Positions 32,975 through 43,326 of a DNA stretch of 64,000 bases are shown one piece after another. A model generated the notes under the pieces. It did no database searches. It was given only the letters and a program-made list of their open reading frames with translations, and had not been told where the DNA came from. The stretch comes from Euclidia mi. Its lineage: Eukaryota; Arthropoda; Insecta; Lepidoptera; Erebidae. The translations under genes and the position numbers were made by a program. How positions within the stretch are numbered: position 1 is the first letter of the stretch; each line of letters begins with the position of its first letter. The stretch covers positions 7,447,217 through 7,511,216 of the forward strand of contig OX123209.2 in the NCBI GenBank assembly GCA_944739405.2. Reading direction: 5' to 3'.

Positions 32975-33115
32975 GAAAACAGCGGCGACCCGGACCGTAA
33001 GGTGCTATTGAAGGACATCGTGGATTTTAATCAGTACAAGTGGTACAAGTCTGACAGGACCTCCCGTCCCACCCTGGGTGGGAGGACTCATTTGATGATT
33101 TTACCACGTAATAAA
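32975..33115 (+). repeat. Retroposon 3'-tail family, copy 3
   Basis: GTGGATTTTAATCAGTACAA, CTGACAGGACCTCCCGTCCC and CATTTGATGATTTTACC match the tail of the 48617-49215 retroposon and the reverse of 21200-21335. Confidence 0.6.
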
Positions 33116-34204
33116 AAGATCACTAAATATATAGGTGAGTAGGTACTGTAAAGAGTTATTAGGTACTAAAACTCTTTAGTAATGTGCTGCTGGCGGGTGT
33201 GAAAAGAAATAAATGGTTCGAATATTCTGAATGATATTGTTTTTAGACAGATGTGTCATCGTGGAAAGAAAGCTTATAAAAATATAAGGATTATTGTATC
33301 GGCCGCGTCCATGTAAACACTTCGATGAATACACGCTGAATCCCGTAGCACGGTGTATCTCTGGGCTCCCCCCCCCCCCCCCGTCACAGTACCTAGAGAT
33401 TAGTTGTAACAAATTATATGACTTACCCATTGTTAATTTTAATTTGTTTACACCTGTTCTTCAATGAACCAACACAATCTTACTGGCACTAAAGCACATA
33501 GGTAGGTATGTGACTAAAGTCCATTCAAAACAATTCCAAAATAATAAATTCAGAGTCCAAACAATGCCAAGTCAAACAGATAAAGTAGGTAACGAAATCC
33601 AAAGTTCAAGCCAGGGGTCAATTTAGAGTAGTAACATAAAGCGTAGATATTATAGGTAGTCAACATACACGTCATACGAACGATATAGGCCGCAGTAGAC
33701 TGAACCAAACTCAGACAGCCGCGCGCGGCGCCGTGACACGTCTGGTTCAAGTGTGTGTGCGCGTCGTCCCCCCGCACCGCAACCGGGGGTAACTTTATTC
33801 AGTGAGATGCACGATAGTTCATAGTAAAAGGCGCGCGTGATAAAATACAAAAAGGCCTTTGGAAGAAGGGGTTTTATGAAAAAACCACTGCATCAATCAA
33901 TTTCAAATAAAATTTATTGAATTCTTCGATAAATTTGCTGTGTCGGTACAGGCTTCGTTTTTGAAATTTGATGCTTCTTTTATTTCTAATTTACGCTCAA
34001 AGTTGTGTTAAAATTAGCCAAAAAAACGAAACTTTAGAAGCTCGTAACTTTTTATTGGCTTATTATTTTACAATTCTGCTTCCGTACAGACAAAATTAAT
34101 AATGAGACAAAACGATATCATGTTTAACTTTGGATGTACATGGTCAAATAGTGGAGTAAAACCCCCCCAAATTGTGTATGGAAAAAATGTTGACTTGAGT
34201 CGCC
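33116..34204. other. Right part of the block in the Harbinger transposase; no gene recognised
   Basis: AT-rich with a 16-C homopolymer at about 33369-33384. Just before the transposase resumes, the plus frame encodes about 34 residues (NDIMFNFGCTWSNSGVKPPQ and IVYGKNVDLSRL, from 34102) that look protein-like but that I cannot place. The block edge at 34204 is set by the resumption of the transposase frame. Confidence 0.4.
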
Positions 34205-35258
34205 TTAAGGTATTACGCTACAGCATCCTTTCAGGTAAATTATTTTCATCACTTGAATTGTTAACACGAAAATATGACTTTGTTGTGTATACTGTATTTG
34301 AGTAAACCGATGCTAAAATGATTTATTAATAATGTTAAAAACCTTTCAGCTTGTCTGCGGAGATCTTATTAATTTATCACAGCCTACAGTGTCCAATATA
34401 ATTACTAAAGTATCACGACTGCTAGCACTGCTACATACCAGCTATATTAAAATACCAACAGGAGATCAAGCTAGCATAAATAGAAGATTGTTTAAGGACT
34501 TGGGAAGACATGGACGTTGGCCTGGGCTACCAGGTATAGATGGAGCCATTGATTGCACCCACATTAAAATTGTTAACACCCCAGGTTGTCAGCACCATGA
34601 AGCTTATCGCAACAGAAAATCTTATTTCTCAATTAATGTTCAAGTAAGTGTACCAACCATATTCAAATGTATTTTTACATTGCTATAGCTACAACTACAT
34701 CTATCTATGTAGTAGTAATTTTCTAAATCATATTAAAATTTTCTTTTTCAGGTTGTTGTTGGCCCACAAACAGAAATTTTGGATATAGTGGCCAGGTGGG
34801 CAGGCAGTACTCACGATTCCAGAATTTTCCAAATGTCCAGGGTATATATGAAATACACTCAAGGTGTGCTAAATGGTAAACTAGTTGGTGATAGTGGTTA
34901 TCCAACATTGCCATTTATGCTTACACCCATTAGACCAACTCCTGATGATCTCCCTCAACTAAGGTATAACCGAGCACAAATAAAAACTAGAAATATAGTT
35001 GAGAGAACATCTGGCATTTGGAAACGTAGATTTCCATGTTTATCAAAAGGCCTTGGTAATAAATTAGAAACTGTGTCAAACATAATAGTAGCCTGTGCAG
35101 TACTACATAATTTGTCATTGATTTTAAACGATAACAAGGCATTCACTTTTGATGATTCGAATTCTAACCAGGAGGATGGTGAAACCGAAAGTTTATTGCC
35201 TAGCACAAGCACTGGATTTATCATCAGAAATACTATAATAGAAAATTATTTTCATTAA
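34205..35258 (+). pseudogene. HARBI1-like transposase, end of exon 1 plus exons 2 and 3
   Basis: TTAAGGTATTACGC resumes exon 1 as LRYYATASFQ, ending at 34234 with donor CAG|GTAAAT. Exon 2 (34350-34643) encodes LVCGDLINLSQPTVSNIITK, RLFKDLGRHGRWPGLPGIDG and AIDCTHIKI (first catalytic Asp). Exon 3 (34752-35258) encodes VVVGPQTEILDIVARWAGST, HDSRIF (second Asp), LVGDSGYPTLPFMLTPI and NIVERTSGIWKRRF (catalytic Glu), then ACAVLHNLS and the stop. Introns are 115 and 108 nt with consensus ends (AAG|GT..TTTCAG). All DDE residues are present and exons 2-3 are open, so only the block in exon 1 clearly kills the gene. Confidence 0.88.
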
Positions 35259-35549
35259 TTTATCAAAGCGGCATTAACGAGATCTTCTTTCATATTGTTA
35301 TTGCATGGAATAGTGTTAATTTATAATTGTTGTGTTCTTTTCCTTTTTTTAATGTATCTCCTTAATTTGTTAGTTATCTGCATAATATAAAATTCTAGCG
35401 TTACTGACTGACTGACAGACAAGCTACAGCCAAAACTACGGGGCGCAAAACGCTGAATTTTGGCATAAAAGTTCCTTGGTGACTATAGGGGTGCGCTAAG
35501 AAGGGATTTTCCAAAACGCCCATGATATCCTACATGAACAGTTAATGTG

Positions 35550-35614
35550 CTATATACTTAAACTAGAGTGTGCCTGCAGCATGGCTGCAGGCACACTCTA
35601 GTTTAAGTATATAG
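35550..35614. repeat. Perfect 31-bp inverted repeat with 3-nt loop
   Basis: Arms 35550-35580 and 35584-35614 pair exactly around ATG. It lies inside the foldback element and has the same geometry as the hairpins at 4330, 11626 and 20986. Confidence 0.95.
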
Positions 35615-35727
35615 AAATTTTTGTTTTATTTTATGTGTAAATAGCCAATTAGTTATAGTTAGTTTTAATTTCATTGCAAATAAATAAGAGTTAATTATTT
35701 TTATTAACTCTTATTTATTCCTTTTAG

Positions 35728-35935
35728 GGTTTGATTCCCGCTCAAGTCAAACATTTGTGTGCATGAATGTGGATGTTTGTCTTGGTCTGGGTGTTTCTAT
35801 GTATAACATGTACATATTTAATGTACATATAAAAAAGAAAAGTATATCTGGTACCCATAGTACAAGCTCTGCTTAGTTTGGGACTAGATGGTGTTGTGTG
35901 AATGTGGTAGAATATTATATTATACTTGAGGATGC
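35728..35935 (+). repeat. tRNA-derived SINE body, truncated
   Basis: GGTTTGATTCCCG is a B-box, followed by CAAACATTTGTGTGCATGAA, TGTCTTGGTCTGGGTGTTT, GTACCCATAGTACAAGCTCT and GCTTAGTTTGGGACTAGATGG, the standard body of a widespread lepidopteran SINE. The A-box half is missing. Confidence 0.75.
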
Positions 35936-36406
35936 CAGCAGCTACGCCTGCATTTTTCTTTTAATTTACCCGTTTTGGCCGATCCTGTGGGAATTTCGGG
36001 AAATCCCTTCTTAGTGCACCCCTACGGTCCCCAAGGAACATAAATGCCAAATTTCAGCTTCCTGCGCCCAATAGTTTCGGCTGTAGCGTGTCTGTCAGTC
36101 AGTCAGTAACTCAAGGATTTTATATATTAAGATTTTGTTAATATATTTAAGTTTCTTTTTTACATTTGACTGATTGTTATCACTTTGAGTATTATTTAGA
36201 TAAATAAAACATTTTGTTATTAACTGATTATACATTTATTATTTCCAAGTACAAAATTATAATACCTTGATCTTATTGACCTGGAACAATACAAAAAAAA
36301 ACATTAAACAAAGAAATAAGACTAACTTTCCTACTAAACATCACAACTAGAAAGATACTTTTTCTGCCTACCTGTTGAATCAAGTTTCTGCTGAATATAA
36401 GTTTAG

Positions 36407-37765
36407 CTAAGTCAGCCTTAGCTTAGCTTCCCGAAGCTGTTCTCTTAAAATTGCCATTTCTAAATTAAGTTTTTCAGTGGCCCGCACAGATCGATCCTTG
36501 TATTCTCGTTCTAAGATGTTGTTTTTAAGTTGAGGTGTTCGGGTGTTAGTTAAAATTGGTGGTGACTTCTGTGTTACAGGTGGGATGTTTGTTACGGAGG
36601 ACTGGGACACTTGTGATGTGGAAGGGTTTGGGGACTGAGTCAGTATATAGCCGGGGAAGTCTGAGATACTGGTGGCATAAGAAATATATCTTCTATTTCC
36701 ATAGTGGCTGGTTTCACAGGATCTAAAAAAGTAAAGATGTAGTTTAATTTATAGATTTAAGTAAAGATCAATTAATTATATCCAAGGTTTTAGAAGACAA
36801 AATATATAATAATTATTCACATGAAAATCCATTTAAATACCTTCAACTGCATCGGCATCGATAGCACTATCAATTCCGACAATAAAAGCTGGGGCTACCA
36901 TGGACACATATGGACACATCAGGATCGATGTCAGCATCGCTTATCGACGGCCCTCCTCCAGTAGCTAGCCTATGTTGCCGTTCTTTGGTCAAGGCTTCCC
37001 TTTGTCGTTGTTTGGTGTTGATCCACAAGCGCCGTAGTTGTTTAGTAGTTACCTAAAATAAATTAATGATATGTATAAGCCCACTGATTCATTTAAAATA
37101 AATACCTCTGCGTTCTCTTTGAAAAATAAAGGGCATGATTATTACTATGATTGTAAACAATCACATATAACCTAAGTTGATTGATAAACAAAAGGATTAA
37201 AACATGAGTATACGTGTAGGAACGTAATGAATAATTAATGTGATAAGTACAAAGAAATATAATAACTATAAATGCGTTGCCTGCACACTGAAATGGCAAA
37301 CTGAAATGTAGGCTATTGCCGCCATTCCGTTGAGTTACTCGCGAACCTGTGTTGTGTGAGTACGCTCCGTAACAATAATTTGTGTGTAAGAATTTAGAAG
37401 ACAACTAAAATTATCCAGGTGTCCCCTATAGTAGTATTTATTTACTTTCACTTTCTTTATTCATACAAATTATTATTTGGTATTTGTAGCCGTTTTTCAG
37501 AGCCGCTTTGTGGGAGTATAGCGCGTCTATATTATAATACGTCATTGGATAAGTATGTAATTTTGTGTATAAGATAGTCACTTACCTGTCTCGTGGCGAG
37601 AGGACTTGCGTTATAATCCGCAGTAATGCTAACCCAAGCTTCATTTTTGTTCTTTAAGGACACTCCATCGGTGTTCTTATTTTCTATTATATTATTATAC
37701 TTTTTGAGTATTTCTAAAAAAGCTTTCCTCTCCGTTGGGCTAAATATATGTTTTTTGGCTTCCAT
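36407..37765 (-). pseudogene. Myb/SANT-like partner protein of the Harbinger element
   Basis: Exon 1 (37765-37586) encodes MEAKKHIFSPTERKAFLEIL, NEAWVSITADYNASPLATRQ, a trihelix/Myb-SANT-like DNA-binding domain of the kind found in zeste-like proteins. Exon 2 (37052-36841) begins VTTKQLRRLWINTKQRQREA and exon 3 (36721-36407) ends with a coiled coil (EKLNLEMAILREQLREAKLR). Splice sites are consensus. Harbinger elements commonly carry such a second gene, whose product binds DNA and helps the transposase. A 10-bp tandem duplication near 36900-36920 (GGACACATAT/GGACACATCA) shifts the frame in exon 2, and exon 3 has another frameshift near 36650, so the gene is probably dead. Confidence 0.7.
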
Positions 37766-38139
37766 TTTTATTATTTATCAACTATTAACTATTCAAGAGT
37801 ACCTATACAAACACTGCTGAATGCTGAGTAGGTACCTACTTGAGTAGTCAAGTCAAGAACAGATTGTGACAGATTCGACAGATTATAATGATTAGCAAGC
37901 GACGCGCATTATCGAGCGTATGCGTTTTGTTGACTTGTAAAATTCAATACTTTTTAAATAAATTGTCCTTTTTTATAGTTTCTATAACTTTAAAGTATGA
38001 ATTATAATATTTTTATTAATGTTAATTGTAAAATAAATTATCTTTCTATACAGAAAGTAGAACATTATTCTTCTGCAAAGCAAGTACTAAACGTATTGAA
38101 CAAAACATGAAATAGTTCGTTCATTATGACGTAACAAGT
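37766..38139. other. No recognisable gene
   Basis: AT-rich sequence between the 5' end of the Myb-like gene and the right subterminal motif cluster; presumably the promoter of that gene. Confidence 0.4.
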
Positions 38140-38303
38140 CTTGAGATCAGGATTTTATTGGGTGTTGAATTACGAATCATAAGACCGTGATCTTAAGCTC
38201 GGTATCATCTGAGATGCTGTTGATACGGGTTTATTAATTAACGTCGATATTAAGATGCTGGTCGCATCTTGAGACCGTATTAACTGATACCGCTCTTGAG
38301 ATC
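38140..38303. promoter_or_regulatory. Subterminal CTTGAGATC motif cluster, right end
   Basis: CTTGAGATC at 38140-38148 and 38295-38303 and its complement GATCTTAAG at 38189-38197, with variants between. Matches the cluster at 19237-19416 at the other end. Confidence 0.55.
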
Positions 38304-38349
38304 ACGATTGAGACTAGTTTATTAATACGGGCCTCAGATACCATATTAA

Positions 38350-38815
38350 GTCAAATAATAATTGAAGAAGGAAGTGAATTATATCGCTAATATACCGCTA
38401 AATTATTTTGTACGATGTATACAAATCGCGAAAGTTTAAATTTGAATGAATTTATTTTCAGCAAGAACTTCATTGTCTTCACTTCTAAAAGGAATGTGTA
38501 GTAACACCATTTCTCGTCTATAATCGTTGAAATTGTAGCCATATCATAGTTACGGTATCTAATAACTCTAGACATTGTTCTTTTGTAGTACTCTCCGTGT
38601 TTTCTCATACTGTAATTAGCAACAAATTGAGCTAATGTTACATTTTCAAGAATTTCAGGCCTTTTTTCGTACTTATCGAACCAATTTACCTTCCATATAT
38701 TTGTACAGTCATCATCTAAATCACTTAGCTCTTTTAAAGATTTTCTTATTCTCCGACGTTCTGTTGGGTATATCATTGGTATGTAAACACATACTTCATA
38801 ACATTTCATCCTCAT
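38350..38815 (-). pseudogene. Helitron protein fragment (between replicase and helicase)
   Basis: Minus-strand blocks YPTERRRIRKSLKELSDLDD, TNIWKVNWFDKYEKRPEILE, NVTLAQFVANYSMRKHGEYY and MSRVIRYRNYDMATI match the segment of arthropod Helitron proteins just before the helicase. The frame then shifts (YYTFLLEVKTMKFLL). It lies directly outside the right end of the Harbinger element. Confidence 0.6.
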
Positions 38816-40790
38816 CCCCTGCCGATATCTGGAAGTTCCTCGGAACCTTAGGCATCGGCAAACAGCGTCATGTTGACTGCCTTGGGGCGCTTAGTTTGGA
38901 TGACATCAATAAACATTTCACAACTACCACGTCACTGGATCACCAAACTTAGTGCCTCACGGTGAACTACTTAGCTGGTTTAACCCAACCCGATATCGAA
39001 TCCTTCCACTTTTCTCCACTTGCATCGAATGAGATCAAAAAGACAATCCTTTCCATTAAATCGAATACTATTGGAGTGACAACATCAGTCGACGAATGAT
39101 CACCACTATCCTGGATCAAGTCCTCCCAGCCATCTCTCATATAATAAATTTTTCTTTTGCTTCTGGCACTTTCCCATCCTTATGGCGTAAAGCATACGTT
39201 ATTCCATTGCCAAAAATCCAGAATCCTTCTCTCCCGTCGCATTTTCGTCCCATATCCATTCTTCCTTTCCTATCCAAAGTCCTCGAGTCCTGTGAGCAAC
39301 AGGACACCTTTAATACCGTCAGTCACGACATCCTAATTTCCTTCCTCTCCCATCTTAAGGTCTCATCCGATGCTCTGGATTGGTTCTCAAGCTATCTTCG
39401 GGGTCGCCAGCAGTCAGTCCGCTACGACGAGTCATCATCGAACTGGTGTGACAACAACTCTGGTGTTCCTCAAGGCGGTATTATTTCTCCTTTGTTATTT
39501 TCTATGTTTATTAATCTCATAACTCAAAATCTTCAGTGTGCCTATCATTTGTATGCCGATGACTTGCAGATTTATTCTCAGGCAACTGTTGAGGATGTTT
39601 CGGTAGCAATCCACCAAGTTAATATGGATTTACTTGCAATAAAAATTTGGTCAGACAAGTTTGGCTTGTCTATAAACCCCAAAAAATGCCAAGCCATTAT
39701 CATTGGCAGCCAAAGGTCAATCACAAGATTACATTTAACAACTCTGCCTGCGCTTATGTACGATAAGACCGCTATAGATTTCTGTCCAGTGGTCAAGAAT
39801 CTCGGCTTACACATGGATTGCACTTTAAGTTAACAAGTAACTCAAGTCAGCCAGAAAATCACCGGTACCCTACGTGCTCTAAATCGTTTAAGGAACTTCC
39901 TTCCACCCAAGACCAAGACTATGCTTGTGCAAACTTTGGTTTTCCCGTTGATCGACTATGGTGATGTATGCTACTATGACCTGAATGCAGAACTTCTCAA
40001 CAAACTGGATCGTCTTCTTAATAACTGCATTCGATTTATTTTTAATCTTCGCAAGTATGATCATGTATCTACTTATCGTTCTCAGTTGAAGTGGCTTCCT
40101 GTTCGTCAGAAACGCAGTATGCGTGCCCTCACTACTCTTTACTCTATCCTTATGTCTCCTAATTCCCCAAAATACCTTATTTCCTATTTTCAATACTTGT
40201 GTTCCAACCATGATCGAAACCTTCGTTCTTCCCATAATCTTTTCTTACTTTGTCCGTCCCATACTTCCGCTTTAATTCATTCGAGCTTTCCCATTCAGGC
40301 AATCCTTCTTTGGAATGCCCTCCCTCTAGAAATCAGGATGTCTACTACAAAGGATAGCTTTAAATCAAGAGTAAAACAGCTGTTATTGGATAAATTGGCA
40401 CAAGAATCTGAATAATAATTATGTATATGTATATACATGTATAAATATTTATGTATAAGTATATAGATATTTATCTATATGATTATATATTTAACATTGT
40501 TATTTTTGTAGATATATAACTTAGATACAAGTATTATTTATTTTATATAATTATTTTTATATTCTTGTAGTACCTATCAATATGTATTTTGAACTATGTG
40601 TATGTGTACTAGGTTTATGCTAAAAACTTCCTTCTTCACCTAATTCTAGAATACACCTACTTTTAATCTCTGCACCACTCTAAGGTAGACTGGGAGAGAA
40701 TGCCTATGGCATTAAGTCCGCCTTTATACGCTTCGTGTATATAAAGTGATTAAATAAATAAAATAAAAATAATAAATAAACTGTTACACA
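38816..40790 (+). pseudogene. Jockey-like LINE with internal deletion in RT
   Basis: Begins in the endonuclease-RT linker (DIWKFLGTLGIGKQRHVDCL) and continues with WRKAYVIPLPKIQNPSLPSH and FRPISILPFLSKVLES. At about 39290 the frame jumps to NTVSHDILISFLSHLKVS, so about 80 codons, including the QSGFRPGHST block and first catalytic Asp, are missing. Then GVPQGGIISPLLFSMFINL, YHLYADDLQIYS (catalytic YADD, near 39555) and the C-terminal region ending at 40415. The 3' UTR ends in AATAAA-rich sequence near 40790. A related piece lies at 57300-58029 on the minus strand. Confidence 0.85.
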
Positions 40791-40794
40791 GATG

Positions 40795-41403
40795 ATTTAG
40801 CCATTGGTTCGCGTAATAAATACCAAGCTGCTTCTTGTGCAGGCATTTCCACAGCATGAAGTACATCAATACTTAATTTCGTAATATTTACGATATCAAC
40901 TCGGGATTCTCGTCCATAGTTTGAATAATCATCCGTTGTAAATTACTTATGCCTCTATTGTGTTTATTAACATACTCAACTACATAAGCAGCACAGGCGT
41001 ATTCGTCTGGAATCATTTGAAAATCCATGTTAGATGGTAAGCAACGAAATACAAATGGGTTGAAAGGATTATGCGTAAAGCAACTTTGATCGAACTATAC
41101 CAGCACTGATAATTTTATAATAATGTTCATCAGAAACAATATTATTATGAGTATAGTAATGTTCAAAATTGTCGAAATCAAAATTTCCAAATTAATTTTA
41201 AGTAACTGGTAATGTCTTTTATACTCTTTAAACTGATCTGCAGAATAATCAGAATCTGTCTCTATCATTGGCATTAATGTTATTGTATTACGTGACGGTA
41301 AAAAAGGCGCTCCAAATCTACAGTTATCTTTTTTATTAGGATCCATTTTTTAGGGTTCCGTACCTAAAAGGTAAAAAACGGAACCCTATTACTAAGCCTC
41401 CGC

Positions 41404-41435
<32 letters not shown>

Positions 41436-43260
41436 ACAAGGCTGTATCTCATAAACCATGATAGCTAGAAAGCTGAAATTTTCACAAATTATGTATTTCG
41501 GTTGCCGCTATAACAAAAAATACTAAAAATAAAAAATAAAAAAATATTAAGGTGGGGTCCCATACAAAAAACGTGCTTTTTTTCGTATTTTTTGCTCAAA
41601 ATTACTAACTGTAACAGGTAGACGCTTAAAATTTTCACAGAATATGAAGTTGTATATTACCTTTCAAATTAAATAATTAAATTTTAAAAAAGTGAATAAT
41701 AAAGGGGGGCTCCCATACAACAAACGTAATTTTTAAGCAATTTGTTACTCGATCTTAATAAACAGGTAGAAACTTATAAAGTATTTAAGTATACATACAA
41801 CGAACGTGATTTTCTTTTAAAGATGATGGTACGGAACCCTTCGTGCGCGAGTCCGACTCGCACTTGCCCAATTTTTTACAACATGTAAATGTGTGCTTAT
41901 GTGTTTGCAGTTTAATATATCCAGATGCATCTGATTCGGATACTGAAACTAATTTCTCAACCATTTCAATAAAATCTTTGGAGTTATTTAATACATTTTC
42001 TGGAGTATTATACAACCACAGAAGTACATGAGCATGAGGACTTCCACGGTGCTGAAATTCAATTATTTTAATGTAATATTTATCTCTATATCTACCAAAT
42101 GGATTTCCTTTTTTTGACTCCAATATTCTCAATAAACAATTTACTAACTTATTAAAGTATATTGCACAAGTAACTGCATCTTCCTTTACTAATTGAGCTT
42201 TGTGTACATAATATGTACTACATATAACATGTCTTTGAAGGACTCATCATTAATTTGTACTTCTTTATTTTTTAGTTTGTACAACAATTTAAGCAAATCT
42301 GTCGAAAAGAGTTTTTTTTCTATCTGCCCAATACCACGCAGAATTTGGTCTACAACGAAGAAAAGCAAGATTACTTTCGATACAACTGTCAATGTTATCT
42401 TCAGACTTCTCTTTAGTAATTTTAGTATCATGTCCAACATGTTTAAATGCAACACTAACAGAATTGCTGACTCTCTGATTTTAGCAGCTACATACAGAAG
42501 ATGTTGTGGATCAGTAGCACGGCGATCTGTACGCCTAAGTTCACTGGTACCTTGCATAAATGAAGTAACATTACATCTGTCTTTTATACGTTCGAAATTT
42601 TCCACCGTAAGTATTTGGGAATGAAAGTTCTTCGGCATATTTATCAAACAAAATACTACGTGGAACGCTTTTTTCGCCTGGTGCCATGTGTAACATTTTA
42701 TTCTCGTCCCACATAAGAGTTTGTTGTTGAGCTGTGACATTATCTTCCATTTGAACATGTTCCCTAATATTATCCATTTCTATTTCTGTATCAATTTGAT
42801 AAGAATTTAGAACTGCTTCATTTATTGTTATATTTTCATGAATATAAAGTGGAGTTGTTACTAGATAATTTAACCATTGTTTAATGAGTCCTTTATTAAT
42901 AAGTCCATGAACATCACTAGTTTTGTGTATTAATTTCTTCTTATTGTGAACATAAAAACAGTGATCATCTTCAATATGTCTTGGCAATTGGTTCACAATT
43001 GTATTAACTTCTACAGGAACATTAATAATTTGTCCGTAAATGCCATATTGACCGTTAACATTTCTAAGTCTCCTTATTTGCATGAAGGAAATTCTCGGTG
43101 ATACAAGTAGCTGCTCAATAAAATTCAAGTTTGACTAATTTGGTGGAATTATCGGAAATGAAAAACCATTGTACGTTGATAGTAGTGGAATTTTTCCTTT
43201 ATTCATAGCCCTCTTACACGTAGAGCATACTTGAACTAGTACCGCGTACGTAATTCTAAA
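40795..43260 (-). pseudogene. Helitron replicase remnant
   Basis: Reading from 43260 down: VCSTCKRAMNKGKIPLLSTY, SPRISFMQIRRLRNVNGQYG, IYGQIINVPVEVNTIVNQLP (the N-terminal domain of many arthropod Helitron proteins), then EELSFPNTYGGKF, VTSFMQGTSELRRTDRRATD and PQHLLYVAAKIRES, then YYIKIIEFQHRGSPHAHVLL, which holds the paired His of the rolling-circle HUH nuclease. KKDNCRFGAPFLPSRNTITL and YACAAYVVEYVNKHNRGISN follow after an inserted repeat. The helicase is absent. Frameshifts near 42570 and 42190 and many stops disable it. No CTAGT end or 5' TC end was found next to it. Confidence 0.75.
41347..41872. mobile_element. Abundant lepidopteran interspersed repeat inserted in the Helitron gene
   Basis: Starts TTTTTTAGGGTTCCGTACCT, followed by a CTGT microsatellite (41401-41434) and GGCTGTATCTCATAAACCAT, and ends GGTACGGAACCCTTCGTGCG, GCGAGTCCGACTCGCACTTG and AATTTTTTA. 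TTTTTTA on both sides may be the target. The Helitron frame stops at its left edge (DPNKKDNCRF) and continues on the right (THKHTFTCCK). This repeat is very common in moth genomes; I do not assign a superfamily. Confidence 0.7.
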
Positions 43261-43326
43261 AATTAGAATAATGTTAATAAATAACAACAATAGTGAATTA
43301 AGCAATGTTGCACATTGTTAAAATAT

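Larger units (their letters stand above)
35385..36135. mobile_element. Foldback/MITE-like element of about 750 bp
   Basis: The left end (GTTACTGACTGACTGACAGA, then CTACAGCC.AAACTA, TTGGCAT, GTTCCTTGG and TAAGAAGGGATTT) is mirrored by the right end over roughly 120 bp with scattered mismatches. The centre contains a 31-bp hairpin, a shorter 17-bp hairpin (35679-35719) and a SINE remnant. It lies 3' of the transposase inside the Harbinger element. No transposase; superfamily not assigned. Confidence 0.8.
19200..38333. mobile_element. PIF/Harbinger element expanded by nested insertions
   Basis: The termini GGCCCGTATTAATAAAC (19200-19216) and its reverse complement (38317-38333) are perfect 17-bp inverted repeats, each flanked by TCA (19197-19199, 38334-38336), a 3-bp duplication as expected for this superfamily. 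Inside lie both genes of such elements: a HARBI1-like transposase (plus strand, split between 19440-20230 and 34205-35258) and a Myb/SANT-like partner (minus, 36407-37765). The extra length comes from later insertions, above all the block 20231-34204. That the two ends belong to one element rests on matching TIRs and on exon 1 continuing exactly across the block. Confidence 0.75.

Noticed and set aside
20810..33130. Long terminal inverted repeats for the block inserted in the Harbinger transposase
   Set aside because: Segments at 20.8/32.7 kb and 21.2/33.0 kb are inverted matches, but their order is swapped between the two sides and at least one is a dispersed retroposon tail.
33369..33384. 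Run of 16 C as a functional element
   Set aside because: A simple homopolymer; nothing around it suggests a role.
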